A stretch of 64,000 bases of DNA from SZUA-38 sp965212525 (GCA_965212525.1 CBDBVC010000059.1:62001-126000), one strand, 5' to 3'; numbered from the stretch's first letter, positions 34,247 through 44,151 are shown. Program-made: numbers and translations. Notes: generated by a model from the sequence alone, not told the origin.

Positions 34247-35038
34247 CTAGAAACGCATGTTGTCCAGCTCTTCCATCTTTTCCTGTTTGTAACCATCAGG
34301 TACGGTCAGATCAGACTTGTTGACCGGCTCGTGGCTGACACTGACCAGGCTGCCCCGCATCTCTCCGGTCAACGGGTTGCTGAAGGCATAACGGATCGGC
34401 AACTGATCCGAGCCTGGTTCGCCCATGCTGTTGACCATGTCGCGTGCGAAGGGCATTTTCTCGATCATCTGCATCTGGAAGTCGCGCATTGCCAGGAATA
34501 CGGCGGCGTCACTGGCGGGAATATCCAGTTCATCGGGATCAGCCACACAGAGTTCACTCGCCTTCTTGCCGTTAGCCGTCACTTCAAGCACGTCACAGTC
34601 GAAACCGGCCACCGTGTCACTGCCTGTCCGGTTGTAGCTGAACTCGATGCTGTCTGCGGTCATGAAATCGGGCAGCATGCTCGACATCATCTGCTCCATC
34701 TGCTTGCGCTGGGCCGGAGGCAGTTGTGACAGCTGGGATTCCATCTGCTGTTTGGCCTGCTGCATCGCGCCGGCAATTTTCTGCATGGTCTCATCGTCAA
34801 ACACCATGTAGCTGCGCTGCTTTGTGTTGACGAAAATCATTTCGTTCTTGTCGGCATCAAACAGCAGGTAGCCGTCCTGACTGTCCTGGCCGGTGTTCAT
34901 GCGCATGCGGTTGTTGCTGATCATCATGCGGCTGGTGTCATCCGTATCGGCACTGCTGTTCTGGAACACGATGTGGGTGTCGGCGTACAGCGTGCTACTC
35001 ATCAGGCACAACACGAGCGTTATCAGGGCTTTGTTCAT
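34247..35038 (-). CDS. Exported DUF4412-like protein
   Basis: The 263-residue product has a signal peptide ending at LYA-DTHIV. The mature part starts with a beta-rich repeat (MMISNNRMRM, GYLLFDADKNEMIFVN, SYMVFDDETM) resembling DUF4412, a domain found in exported proteins that may bind lipid or other hydrophobic ligands. A Met/Gln-rich helix (about 90-120) and a second beta part with a Cys pair (DCDVLEVTANGKKASELCV) follow. GGAG lies six bases before the ATG at 35038; an upstream ATG at 35059 would add seven residues before the signal peptide. Function is not established. Confidence 0.7.
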   Translation of the reverse strand: MNKALITLVLCLMSSTLYADTHIVFQNSSADTDDTSRMMISNNRMRMNTGQDSQDGYLLFDADKNEMIFVNTKQRSYMVFDDETMQKIAGAMQQAKQQMESQLSQLPPAQRKQMEQMMSSMLPDFMTADSIEFSYNRTGSDTVAGFDCDVLEVTANGKKASELCVADPDELDIPASDAAVFLAMRDFQMQMIEKMPFARDMVNSMGEPGSDQLPIRYAFSNPLTGEMRGSLVSVSHEPVNKSDLTVPDGYKQEKMEELDNMRF

Positions 35039-35151
35039 TGTCTTCTCCGGTAAATTCATCCAAATTCGCAGAGGCAGTGCATTATCCTTGATATTGGCGG
35101 GGGTGTCATCCTGCTAAGAAACGAGATTCACATCGTCAAGAAATCTCATGC

Positions 35152-35177
35152 AAAAAAAACCGGACTTTCGCCCGGCT
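35152..35177 (-). terminator. Rho-independent terminator
   Basis: On the minus strand, CCGGGC pairs with GTCCGG around a GAAA loop (one G-U pair), followed by a run of eight T (35159-35152). It ends the gene at 35195-35695. Confidence 0.9.
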
Positions 35178-35194
35178 TTCGATGGAGTTGAGGT

Positions 35195-35695
35195 CTAGCC
35201 CCCGTCATGTGTATGACTGATTCCGAAGTGTTTAGTCTGATCACCGTGAGAATAATCGATGTCACTGTATTCGATGGCGAGAATCCGTTTCCCCTTAGGT
35301 GCACCCGGGCATGCCAGTGATTCAGCTGGACGGAACGTCACTCGATGCTGGTGGCCATCGATAAGCGCAATGCCATCTGCGGCTTCTATCTTGCCGTCAA
35401 CCATGCGCAGAGTAGGCATCTCGATCATTTCCCAGCGATCGTGATCGACAGTGACGCGATTGGCCATGTTTTCTTCAATTTCCAGAGTTATTTCGTCTCC
35501 ATCCTGCATCAGATGATCTGATGCGGCTTTAGTGGTGGTGAGTCCACAATTTGAAGTGACCCATTCGCCTTCGATCTGACTGAACTTGCCAATCAGTGGA
35601 TCTGTTTCAGCCAGACTCATGTCTCCCTTGTCTGCAATGGCAGTCGTGCTGGCCATTAATGTGGCAAGCACAGTTGAACTCAAGATGTTACGCAT
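35195..35695 (-). CDS. Exported protein of unknown function
   Basis: The 166-residue product has a clear signal peptide (TVLATLMASTTAIA) and a mature domain rich in beta structure, with two Cys (in TSNCGLTT and SLACPGAP) that could form a disulphide. EGEW and KGKRILAIEYSD segments suggest a small lipocalin-like barrel, but I do not recognise the family. A GAGGAGG site precedes the ATG by six to seven bases, and a strong terminator follows. It is a single-gene unit on the same strand as the ECF sigma/CHAT operon and begins 36 bases after that operon's last stop. Confidence 0.7.
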   Translation of the reverse strand: MRNILSSTVLATLMASTTAIADKGDMSLAETDPLIGKFSQIEGEWVTSNCGLTTTKAASDHLMQDGDEITLEIEENMANRVTVDHDRWEMIEMPTLRMVDGKIEAADGIALIDGHQHRVTFRPAESLACPGAPKGKRILAIEYSDIDYSHGDQTKHFGISHTHDGG

Positions 35696-35731
35696 AATAC
35701 CCTCCTCAGGATCATTTTTTTCGACTCTACA

Positions 35732-38700
35732 TTAGTTATTGTAAATCATTCTAGGCGATGAATAGACCAACCACCCAGCCCAATCATAAGGCTTTTTATT
35801 CTGGTTGATCATATCTCGCTGGATTTTGGCGAGTGAGGCATGTGGTGCAAACCGATCTTCAATGACGTGTCTGTAAAACGTCGTCATCAATTGACTTGCC
35901 TGTTCGTCATCAACCCGCCAGCTACTTCCCATGACCGTCTCCGCACCTGCCGTTAAAAATGACTGATGCAGTCCGGTTGCTGTCACCAGACCGAACCGAT
36001 TGCTCATGGCCGTGTCACAGGCACTCAATACCACCAGATCCGCGTTCAGCGATAAACGCGAAATGTCAGCCGGCGAAATAGCCGCATTATCCGGCAGCTC
36101 TTGCCCTGATTCATCATAGACCGACAGTATGATCGATGATGCCGCAGGGTAAGTTGTATCAACGACTGCGTGCGATGCAATATGGATGAATTGATATGCA
36201 CTCAGGTTGTCGTTCAGGAAATTGTCACGGTGTGCGTGATGGCCGATTCTCAGCAGGGTCCTGTTGTTCTCAAAGTAACCGGAAATCTGCTCAGCCTCAA
36301 CACGCGTACCAGGAAGTGCCTGCAGCGTGGTGGATCTGACATTCGCGGCCTGCATTCCCGCTGTGGCTCTGATGCTGTCATCGTATTTGGGGTCGGCGTA
36401 AATGGCGATTGATCTCTCCTCATGCAGTGGAGGTTCATGCAATACCGTATGTGTGACAAGAGATGGAATGAAGACGATGTCGTAAGCTCCAACAAGATTT
36501 CGTCCTGAAGGCATGTTGAGTGCTGAGAATGGCAGTGTCGATAATGCACCGAAAGGAATGATCGCCAGTGTTTTTCTTTGCTGTGCCACGCTACTCGGAT
36601 CTGTGTCATCAGTGAGCAGGATCGGATCGAGAATCAGCTCAGACAATTGTTGAAGTTTTTGGTTCTTTCCGCCAACGCTGGGTATGGATGTTCGCCTATG
36701 AATCGTGTGTGCCAGGGACTCGATATCTTCACGTGGGTTAATCATGGCTGCCCTGTACTGGTTGTTATTGATAAACCAGACAATACCGTAGGCTTCTCCA
36801 AGCCAGTAATTGAGAATATCAACGTCAGGATTCAGTGACGCCTGGATGGCTTCGATGTCTACTGCACTCGCGAGGTCAACTTCTACATCAGCATTGATGA
36901 TCGTTCGCTGCAACAAATCAATCTGGCGGTTCAGGTGTTCCAGGCTTTGTAGAATGGTCTTGCGCTGTTCCTCGTCCTGGCCGGCAACGGTGAGTTCGTA
37001 ATTCAGTCTTCTGGCATCTGCTTCAAGAGATGTGAGCCTTGCGTGTTCAGGTCGACTGAGATTGTTCTGTTCACCTCTGAGCAGTAATCGGTATCGTATG
37101 GTTTCAACCGATGCAAGAATTTGCTTTGACAATCGTGTATACGATTGTTGCTGATCAGTATCGCGAAACTGTGCTAACTGCTTGAGACTTAATTCTATGT
37201 GGTATGTGAGGTACTTCTCATTTGCACTGACGATACCAGTGACATATTCCTTGCTCACATTTTCAGATCGTTGATTCCAGATTTTTTCGCTCAGTTGCAG
37301 CGCCAGAATCATTGCTGCATCAATATTGCCTGATTTCTCGTGGTATCGCGCTGTCACAAAATCCAGCAGGAAGCGTGTCTGGATGTTATCACTCTGACTG
37401 GCGTCCTCCTTGACCTCATCGATCAATGCTTTTGCATTGGCAATGTCATTCTCTCCGGAATCCAGTATCAGCTCTGTTTTCATCAACCTTGCCTGAATCA
37501 GAAGATCGGTATTGGTCATCTGGTCAGAATCGAGCAGACGCTGAATACTGTCCTCTGCGATTTCTATTGCCGTCTCATATTGACCATTGAGTCCCAGCAA
37601 ATAGGCTTTCCTGATCAGAAATTGACCCAGCACACTGGGATTGCCTTCAAGTTCAAGCGCGCGATCAATCAGGGCAATGGCCTTTTCAATGTGACCTTCA
37701 AACTGTTCCAGCAATGATGCTGTCTGGTAAGCGTACTGAATGGCGTCAACATTATTGATTGCATCAAGGTCATCCAGTATCTGCTCAATGTAGATGCGTG
37801 CGCGATCAGGGTTTCCAGTACGCAGATATGCGATGGTCAGGCCTGACATCAATCTGACGCGACTGTCGGGCGAAATACTTTTTTCGTTAACCAGCGCTTT
37901 CGTATAGTGCTCGATTGACTTGTCCCAGTTGCCCAGTGAGTTGTAGACAGTGGCTGCCTCATTGTGAAGATCGACCAGCATCGTTGCGTTAATAGGCGTG
38001 TTCGGCGTGTTTTCTATCAGCTGTTCCCAGACATCACCCGATTGATGGAACTTGCCAGAGCGCTTCAAGCGTGATGCCAGATTATTCATCGCAATGGTGT
38101 ACTGAAAGTCTGCCGATTGCTCGTATGCCAGATCGGCTGCCTGCTGGTAATAATAATCAGACAACTCAGGTTGAAGGTTTCTCTCAGCCGTGTAACCAAG
38201 CATGTTCAGTGTCATGGAAAATTCAGCGTCAGCCTGTAATTTCTTCTGATCGACCGACACTTGACTGAGAATCTCGGCGGCTTCGGAAAGTCTTGCCTGA
38301 TATTTATCGGCTTTTTCACCTCTGATCTCCTCGGCCATCGTCATTGCCAGTAAAGTCTGGTATTGCGCGAACAACTCTGGGCTGTCTTCGCGGTTTGTCT
38401 TGCGGAGTAATTTCTGAACCAGTTCACGGGACCCGGACCAATCGTATGTGTAGTAGTAGGTGATAAAACCAAGTTTGAACTGGCACTGTTCATATGTCTG
38501 ATGCAGGCCCAGCTCCTCAAATGTTTCGCAGGCAGGTTCCAGACGACTGATGTGATCTGCCCAGATAGCCGAATCGTTCGATGTCGTTTCTGTGGCGGCC
38601 TCAAATAGCGCTCTGTGTGCGTTCAATCGCTCATCATCGTCATCCGTCAGCAAGGAAAAACGCGAGATATCCAGTGTCAGCGATCCGTTCCGTGGAACGG

Positions 38701-39052
38701 AGATGGGGTTTATTGTGATCGAGTAATTGTCGTCTGAGTCATCGTGAATTACGGCATACTCTGTCCCGCGCAACCATCCGAACATATCGATGCTGTTCGA
38801 AGATTTGCTGTCCGAGGCAACCAGCAAGCTTACGTCTGCCCCGTGTTGATCCGCTTCGATCAGGTATACGAATCCCGGTTCTGTGGCGATCTTGATTTCG
38901 GGTGACTGCAACAGGGCGTCGCGGTCGAAGATATGTTGTTCGAGAGTTTCGGTGGGCGATAAATCGGGGCCGCAAGCGGCCAGCATCAGTGATAGAAATA
39001 CCACCAATAGAGATTGCCATACTGCATAGGCAGGTCTGTTAGTCCGTCTCAA
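35732..39052 (-). CDS. Lipoprotein with TPR repeats and C-terminal CHAT protease-like domain
   Basis: The 1106-residue protein carries a lipoprotein signal (LSLMLAAC, lipidated Cys27). A beta-rich domain (about 30-130) comes next, then a long TPR array (about 130-640) and a CHAT domain in the last 350 residues. The caspase-like pair is visible: His in FIHIASHAVVD (about 958) and Cys in VVLSACDTA (about 1009). CHAT domains are caspase-related proteases that often sit with protein-binding repeats; here it would be envelope-anchored. It is the third gene of an ECF sigma / anti-sigma operon and overlaps the anti-sigma gene by 14 bases. TTG 39052 is the only reasonable start that keeps the signal. 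It may cleave the anti-sigma factor or respond to envelope damage; that is inference. Confidence 0.85.
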   Translation of the reverse strand: MRRTNRPAYAVWQSLLVVFLSLMLAACGPDLSPTETLEQHIFDRDALLQSPEIKIATEPGFVYLIEADQHGADVSLLVASDSKSSNSIDMFGWLRGTEYAVIHDDSDDNYSITINPISVPRNGSLTLDISRFSLLTDDDDERLNAHRALFEAATETTSNDSAIWADHISRLEPACETFEELGLHQTYEQCQFKLGFITYYYTYDWSGSRELVQKLLRKTNREDSPELFAQYQTLLAMTMAEEIRGEKADKYQARLSEAAEILSQVSVDQKKLQADAEFSMTLNMLGYTAERNLQPELSDYYYQQAADLAYEQSADFQYTIAMNNLASRLKRSGKFHQSGDVWEQLIENTPNTPINATMLVDLHNEAATVYNSLGNWDKSIEHYTKALVNEKSISPDSRVRLMSGLTIAYLRTGNPDRARIYIEQILDDLDAINNVDAIQYAYQTASLLEQFEGHIEKAIALIDRALELEGNPSVLGQFLIRKAYLLGLNGQYETAIEIAEDSIQRLLDSDQMTNTDLLIQARLMKTELILDSGENDIANAKALIDEVKEDASQSDNIQTRFLLDFVTARYHEKSGNIDAAMILALQLSEKIWNQRSENVSKEYVTGIVSANEKYLTYHIELSLKQLAQFRDTDQQQSYTRLSKQILASVETIRYRLLLRGEQNNLSRPEHARLTSLEADARRLNYELTVAGQDEEQRKTILQSLEHLNRQIDLLQRTIINADVEVDLASAVDIEAIQASLNPDVDILNYWLGEAYGIVWFINNNQYRAAMINPREDIESLAHTIHRRTSIPSVGGKNQKLQQLSELILDPILLTDDTDPSSVAQQRKTLAIIPFGALSTLPFSALNMPSGRNLVGAYDIVFIPSLVTHTVLHEPPLHEERSIAIYADPKYDDSIRATAGMQAANVRSTTLQALPGTRVEAEQISGYFENNRTLLRIGHHAHRDNFLNDNLSAYQFIHIASHAVVDTTYPAASSIILSVYDESGQELPDNAAISPADISRLSLNADLVVLSACDTAMSNRFGLVTATGLHQSFLTAGAETVMGSSWRVDDEQASQLMTTFYRHVIEDRFAPHASLAKIQRDMINQNKKPYDWAGWLVYSSPRMIYNN

Positions 39053-39731
39053 TAGTGATTGTGTACTCTCGCAAATCCTTGATTAGTCCGGCCTGGTTCT
39101 TGCCTCTCAAGCGTAGATGAATGTCATCGCTGGCATCCAGGAAATCCGAATGGAGAAACATGCGCAGGCTGTTGTCATGTTGTGAAGGTCTGATTGTGTT
39201 TTTCTTGTCGCCCATTGCGAGAAGGAGTTCAAAATCGGTGTAACTCTGTATTGGATCGGGCAGTTCGATGTCGAGAATAATCTTGGTCGACGTACCATCG
39301 AGCAGAATCTGACCATCAGCCTGATTTCTGCTGAGCGATCGCGTTTTGCCACCGATTGTGAGTGTGTATTCGGCTCCATACGGTGCCTGAAGCGTCTGTA
39401 CCTGATCAAACAGGTTTTCCGATGCCTGCTGCTGTTGCATGATGAGGAAAACCGGCGCCAGAATGGCGATTGAGAGCAGGGCAGTCATCGCGGCGAAAGT
39501 GCCACGTTTGTGAAGGGGTGTTTCGGTACGGGGTTTGCGCAGGTCGGCATCCGACAAGTCGAATGCAGCACCGTGTCTGATGCCCTCCCTAAGGTTCATC
39601 AGCGTATCGATATCTTCAAGGTATTCGGGATGATCCAGCAGCCAGGTTTCGAACAATGCAAGGTCGTCGCCCTGCAATTCGTTTCGAACGTAGCGGTGTA
39701 CCATCTCCTGTTCTGACACAGATGTACTCAT
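39039..39731 (-). CDS. Single-pass anti-sigma factor-like protein
   Basis: The 230-residue protein has an N-terminal cytoplasmic helical domain (EQEMVHRYVRNELQGDDLALFETWLLDHPEYLEDIDTL would cover it) that resembles the zinc-finger-like anti-sigma domain but lacks the HxxxCxxC zinc ligands. One membrane helix (about 80-100) and a periplasmic beta-rich domain follow. It is encoded 40 bases after an ECF sigma factor and overlaps the CHAT lipoprotein, so it should hold the sigma factor inactive until a periplasmic signal arrives. The ATG at 39731 follows GGGAG by ten bases. Confidence 0.75.
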   Translation of the reverse strand: MSTSVSEQEMVHRYVRNELQGDDLALFETWLLDHPEYLEDIDTLMNLREGIRHGAAFDLSDADLRKPRTETPLHKRGTFAAMTALLSIAILAPVFLIMQQQQASENLFDQVQTLQAPYGAEYTLTIGGKTRSLSRNQADGQILLDGTSTKIILDIELPDPIQSYTDFELLLAMGDKKNTIRPSQHDNSLRMFLHSDFLDASDDIHLRLRGKNQAGLIKDLREYTITIETD

Positions 39732-39771
39732 CAAACCAAAACTCCCTAGTCGTAAAGTCTTATTATCGAAT

Positions 39772-40368
39772 CTAGAGCGTTCTTGCTGATTTTTCGATCA
39801 GTTTCCTCAATCGCTGTTTTGCTCTGTACAAGACACGATCAAAGTGCGCGCTTTCTAGATCCAGCTCCTTGCAGATCAGTTCCTTGTCCTGCTCTTCCAG
39901 GTAATACCGGATGAGAATCAGACGATCCCGATCAGTCTCCAGTGACTGTGTCACATTCCTGACGAAGCTGATCAGTTCTTCCTTTTCAAGTCTCTTTTCA
40001 TTGTTGAACTCGGTTGAGATGACCCTGTCGATCTCGCCGGGTTCGTCAATCACACGATGACGTCCTTCCTGATAGATGTACTCGCGTGCCAGGTTGATGG
40101 CTGTACTCTGTATGAAACTGGATAGCGCTTTGGGGTTTTTCAGAGATTTGCTCCGGATACTTTCGATCAGTACCCTGAAGGTGTCCTGAAATACATCCTG
40201 GCGCAGTTGTTCATCCTGATAGCGTTTTTGCAATATCAATCGCAGGGCTGGTGCAAAGTGAGAGACTAATTCACTCTCTGCCCTGCTATCGCCGGAATCG
40301 ATTTTGGCGATCAATTCGATCGGGTCAAACCGGTTCCTCGATTTATCAGTGTTGAACAACTTTGTCAC
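39772..40368 (-). CDS. ECF-family RNA polymerase sigma factor
   Basis: The 198-residue protein has region 2 with LRLILQKRYQDEQLRQDVFQDTFRVLIE (the -10-binding helix pattern) and region 4 with DRDRLILIRYYLEEQDKELICKELDL followed by FDRVLYRAKQRL, the recognition helix. Region 3 is absent, as in ECF sigma factors. It is the first gene of the sigma / anti-sigma / CHAT operon and likely controls it or envelope genes elsewhere. A sigma-70-like promoter lies 36-64 bases upstream. Confidence 0.88.
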   Translation of the reverse strand: MTKLFNTDKSRNRFDPIELIAKIDSGDSRAESELVSHFAPALRLILQKRYQDEQLRQDVFQDTFRVLIESIRSKSLKNPKALSSFIQSTAINLAREYIYQEGRHRVIDEPGEIDRVISTEFNNEKRLEKEELISFVRNVTQSLETDRDRLILIRYYLEEQDKELICKELDLESAHFDRVLYRAKQRLRKLIEKSARTL

Positions 40369-40403
40369 AACCGTTCTTGTCTGGATGAAATCAGGTATCT
40401 CTT

Positions 40404-40432
40404 AGTATCTGCTGGTTGTTACCCGATTTCAA
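40404..40432 (-). promoter_or_regulatory. Sigma-70-like promoter of the ECF/anti-sigma/CHAT operon
   Basis: On the minus strand TTGAAA (40432-40427) and GATACT (40409-40404) are 17 bases apart, ending 36 bases before the sigma factor ATG. The rest of the 335-base gap to asnB holds an inverted GTTGTTAC/GTAACAAC pair about 45 bases apart and the asnB promoter, and no gene. Confidence 0.4.
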
Positions 40433-40636
40433 ATGCCGGTTGCATGTCATGTTGCATACAAAGCCAGTAACAACTCTTAATCTATAGGTGAAATAAGCAT
40501 TCGTTTTCTCTCACCCGGATTGCAAATAATTGTGAACCTGCCTGTTAATTGACCATTTATGGCTTGAATTACGCCATTTTCAGGAGAATTCTGGCGCAAT
40601 AATCGGCATTTCAACCAGATTGTGGCCTCTCCGGTG

Positions 40637-40665
40637 TTGTTATCACGTGAATGACATCTTACTAT
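40637..40665 (+). promoter_or_regulatory. Sigma-70-like promoter of asnB
   Basis: TTGTTA (40637-40642) and TACTAT (40660-40665) are separated by 17 bases, with the asnB GTG about 38 bases further on. Confidence 0.5.
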
Positions 40666-40703
40666 CGCCCACTTGATTTTCACGTTGTTACTACAGGTGC
40701 GAA

Positions 40704-42368
40704 GTGTGCTCCATCTTTTCCATACTTGAATTGACCAGACCGCTGGATGAATGCCGGCAACTGGCCCTTAAACAATCCCGCAAGATGCGCCACCGTGGCC
40801 CGGACTGGAGCGGGATATACAGCTCTGAGCAGGCCGTGCTTGCACACGAGAGGCTGTCGATTGTCGACATCAATACCGGCGCACAGCCGCTCTACAGTGA
40901 AAGCAGCCGGCAGATTCTGGCCGTCAATGGAGAGATCTACAATCATGCCGAGCTGAAGCAGCAATTCAGCGACTATAGTTTTCGCACACAGTCGGATTGT
41001 GAAGTTGTCCTGCCCCTGTATCTGAAACATGGCAATCAGTTTCTCAATGACCTGAGGGGCATGTTCGCCTTTGTGCTGTTTAATGAGCTGACAGGTGATT
41101 ATCTGATCGCCAGGGATCCGATCGGCATCATTCCACTGTACATGGGCAGGGATGATCACGGTCAGCTGTTCGTGGCCTCTGAAATGAAGGCACTTGAAGG
41201 CGTATGCCGCAGCATTCGCGAGTTTCCGCCCGGCCATTTCATGACCGGTGTCGATCAGGAGCCAGTGGCCTATTACCAGCCGGATTGGCGTGATTACGAC
41301 GCTGTTCGGGACAATGCTGCTGATACCGATGCATTGCACCATTCCTTCAAGTCTTCGGTACACCGTCACATGATGACCGATGTGCCCTATGGGGTACTAC
41401 TCTCGGGTGGGCTCGATTCCTCTCTGGTTGCCGCCATTGCCAGGGAGTATGCCGAATCTCGCATCGAGGAAAACGATCAGGCACCTGCCTGGTGGCCAAG
41501 ACTGCATTCATTTGCGATCGGGCTTGAAGGTTCGCCTGATCTGATCGCGGCGCAGACCGTGGCGGACGCCATTGGGACAGAACACCACGGCTTCGAATTT
41601 ACCGTGCAGGAGGGAATCGATGCCCTGAGTGACGTGATCTACCATATCGAAACCTATGATGTGACCACGATCCGCGCTTCAACGCCGATGTTCCTGCTGG
41701 CCAGGCGTATCAAGGCGATGGGAATCAAGATGGTGTTGTCGGGTGAGGGTGCGGATGAACTGTTTGGCGGTTATCTGTACTTCCACAAGGCACCGGATGC
41801 GCGCGAATTCCATGAGGAAACAGTCCGCAAGCTGGGCAAACTGCATCAGTTCGATTGCCTCAGGGCAAACAAGTCGATGGCAGCCTGGGGTGTCGAGGCT
41901 CGTGTGCCGTTTCTCGATACCGATTTTATCGACGTGGCCATGCGCACCAATCCAACGGCAAAAATGATTACACCCGAACGCATGGAAAAACACATCCTGC
42001 GTCAGTCGTTCGAGGGCATGTTGCCGGAAGAGATCCTGTGGCGTCAGAAAGAGCAGTTTTCAGACGGTGTCGGCTATTCCTGGATCGACGGTCTCAAGGA
42101 CATGGTCGAAGAGAAGGTTAGCGATCAGCAACTGAAGAATGCGGCACATCGGTTCCCGGTCAACACACCCGATACCAAGGAAGGCTACTATTATCGCGAG
42201 CTGTTCGAGTCGCATTATCCATCAGAGTCAGCTGCACGCTGCGTGCCGGGTGGCAAGTCGGTTGCCTGTTCAACGCCGGAGGCACTGGCCTGGGATGAAT
42301 CGTTCAGCAAGATGACCGATCCTTCCGGCCGGGCCGTGAGCGGCGTGCATCTGCATCATTATGACTGA
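40704..42368 (+). CDS. asnB: Asparagine synthetase B (glutamine-hydrolysing)
   Basis: The enzyme makes asparagine from aspartate, ATP and glutamine. Cys2 directly after the initiator Met is the glutaminase nucleophile, followed by RHRGPDW and NGEIYNH of the N-terminal glutaminase domain. The synthetase half has the pyrophosphatase loop LLSGGLDSSLVAA (about 231-243) and MVLSGEGADELFGGYLYFHKAP (about 341-362). The length of 554 residues equals E. coli AsnB. GTG at 40704 is the start because Cys must be residue 2. It converges with the GT39 gene; only eight bases lie between the stops. Confidence 0.95.
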   Translation: MCSIFSILELTRPLDECRQLALKQSRKMRHRGPDWSGIYSSEQAVLAHERLSIVDINTGAQPLYSESSRQILAVNGEIYNHAELKQQFSDYSFRTQSDCEVVLPLYLKHGNQFLNDLRGMFAFVLFNELTGDYLIARDPIGIIPLYMGRDDHGQLFVASEMKALEGVCRSIREFPPGHFMTGVDQEPVAYYQPDWRDYDAVRDNAADTDALHHSFKSSVHRHMMTDVPYGVLLSGGLDSSLVAAIAREYAESRIEENDQAPAWWPRLHSFAIGLEGSPDLIAAQTVADAIGTEHHGFEFTVQEGIDALSDVIYHIETYDVTTIRASTPMFLLARRIKAMGIKMVLSGEGADELFGGYLYFHKAPDAREFHEETVRKLGKLHQFDCLRANKSMAAWGVEARVPFLDTDFIDVAMRTNPTAKMITPERMEKHILRQSFEGMLPEEILWRQKEQFSDGVGYSWIDGLKDMVEEKVSDQQLKNAAHRFPVNTPDTKEGYYYRELFESHYPSESAARCVPGGKSVACSTPEALAWDESFSKMTDPSGRAVSGVHLHHYD

Positions 42369-42376
42369 CCCAGTCG

Positions 42377-44032
42377 TCAGTCCCGTCGCCGATAGAGGAT
42401 CAGTGACTCACGCTTGAAATGCACCGTCTCGCCTGTCTCTTGCCATTGTGCGAGATCGATGCCGGCAATCCTGAGCTTGTCCTCGTAACCCAGCAGGTAA
42501 GCGCAGGGCGATGAGCCACAACCGGTCGGTGTGATCAGATCATTGGCGATATAGAAGAACAGATCATAGGGCAGTTCACCCTTGAGCAGAACCGGCCTCA
42601 GCTCTTCAGTGACATGCTTCTCAAGAAAGGATTGCACCGATCCGGTGTCTCTCTCGGCTGCCTGATAGCTCATTTCCCGGGGTAACTGGTAAAACTGACG
42701 GAAGGCAAAGACGGTCAGTGACATGCACAACAGCGTCAGCATTGTTCTGTTGTTTCGCAATCTCTCCAGACGCTGGCTCGCCAGCATCAGCAGCATGATG
42801 AACAGCAGCGACACGATCTGTATCGTCGTCGGGAAATAAGCCGCATGATCGGGTGCATACAGCTTGTAGAGCAGTGCAGCGCTCACGCCAATGGTCAGCA
42901 CCGTGAGCACAACGCGCGTCACAAGATCGAAGCGCATGACCGAGCTCACCCGGCCTTCGCTGATGTTACTCACAACTGATTCGAATACCACCGCTGCAAA
43001 CACCAGAATACTGGGAAACAACGGCAGGAAATAGCGAACCTTGGGTTCCTCGGGGATGCTGTAAAGCGGCAGGCTGATCAGGGCCACCAGTGCAGCAAAC
43101 ACGACATGAGAATTATCTCTACGCCATACTGCCTGCCTGATCGGTCGCATGAGAAGCGCGAGCAACGGCAGTGAGTACGGGAACAGGGCACCGAACACCT
43201 TGAGCGGATAGAGCACCAGATTCTTCAGTAACACTGTCAGATGGAACTGGCCCTGCAGGTCATTGGCCTCGTGTACGGTATTGGCCCAGAACGGATCCCA
43301 GCCAAGCCGGTTGATCACAGGCATGTAGGCCAGGCTGATCAATCCGAACATGAGCCCCACTGACAGCAGGTGAGCCGGTGTTAGCAGTGCTTTCAGATCC
43401 CTGCGCCAGATCAGGTACGGAATCACCGCCGTATAAAAGAACAGAATGGCCGGCTCACGCTTGGTCAGAAAGGCAAGCACGACCAGCAGGATCGGGGGAG
43501 TCCACACGCCGAATCCCCGTTGCTTGCCTTCGTAGAGTGCAAACCACAACCAGAGAGATCCCGATACGAACAGCGTGAACAGCATGTCGATTTCGGCCAG
43601 TCTTCCCTTGACCAGGATTTCGGGAGACAGAACCAGCCCGAGACCCAGAAACAGCAAGCCATTGAAGCCGAGAAATCTCCGCGTCAGAAATATCATCAGG
43701 GGAAGCAGCAGCATCACACTGATGACCGATGTCAGGCGGGCAGAGAACTCGGTCACCGTGGCATCACCGCCGCTACTCAGCAGGGCGATGAACTGATTGT
43801 AGAGCGGTGGTTTGGCGGTGTAGGTCTTTTCGATCAGTTGCGGTACCCAGTAGTCGCCTGAGTCAAGCATGGTCTGTGCAATCAGCGCGCGCCTGGGTTC
43901 TTCACGTGTCAGCTGGAGTTCACCCAGGCCAGGTAGGTACAGCAGGCCAGTCAGAATCATCGCTGCAGTGCAGATCAACAGACAGGTTCGGGTCTCAACA
44001 GGGCTCATGCCGGACAGGTTATTGCCGCTCAC
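42377..44032 (-). CDS. ArnT-like glycosyltransferase family 39 membrane protein (second copy)
   Basis: The 551-residue polytopic protein has the GT39 pattern: a first membrane helix, then ELQLTREEPRRALIAQTML with the acidic catalytic region, and KTYTAKPPLYNQF equivalent to the DKPPL motif. About twelve helices follow, with a short soluble C-terminal domain that includes a Cys pair (GCGSSPC). It should transfer a lipid-linked sugar on the periplasmic side. Only weak identity with the enzyme at 1510-3204 is apparent, so they probably have different substrates. Start choices are GTG 44032 and ATG 44008; neither has a strong ribosome site. It is divergent from the TPR lipoprotein gene. Confidence 0.8.
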   Translation of the reverse strand: MSGNNLSGMSPVETRTCLLICTAAMILTGLLYLPGLGELQLTREEPRRALIAQTMLDSGDYWVPQLIEKTYTAKPPLYNQFIALLSSGGDATVTEFSARLTSVISVMLLLPLMIFLTRRFLGFNGLLFLGLGLVLSPEILVKGRLAEIDMLFTLFVSGSLWLWFALYEGKQRGFGVWTPPILLVVLAFLTKREPAILFFYTAVIPYLIWRRDLKALLTPAHLLSVGLMFGLISLAYMPVINRLGWDPFWANTVHEANDLQGQFHLTVLLKNLVLYPLKVFGALFPYSLPLLALLMRPIRQAVWRRDNSHVVFAALVALISLPLYSIPEEPKVRYFLPLFPSILVFAAVVFESVVSNISEGRVSSVMRFDLVTRVVLTVLTIGVSAALLYKLYAPDHAAYFPTTIQIVSLLFIMLLMLASQRLERLRNNRTMLTLLCMSLTVFAFRQFYQLPREMSYQAAERDTGSVQSFLEKHVTEELRPVLLKGELPYDLFFYIANDLITPTGCGSSPCAYLLGYEDKLRIAGIDLAQWQETGETVHFKRESLILYRRRD

Positions 44033-44151
44033 AGTGCACTTTTTCCGTGTAGGGTTGTCTTTCGGTCAGAATGGTTGCCTTGTCGACGCAAAAACACAAC
44101 AATAGCAGCCGCGCATCATCCATAGGCGACAGTGTACACCGGGAGTCAACT

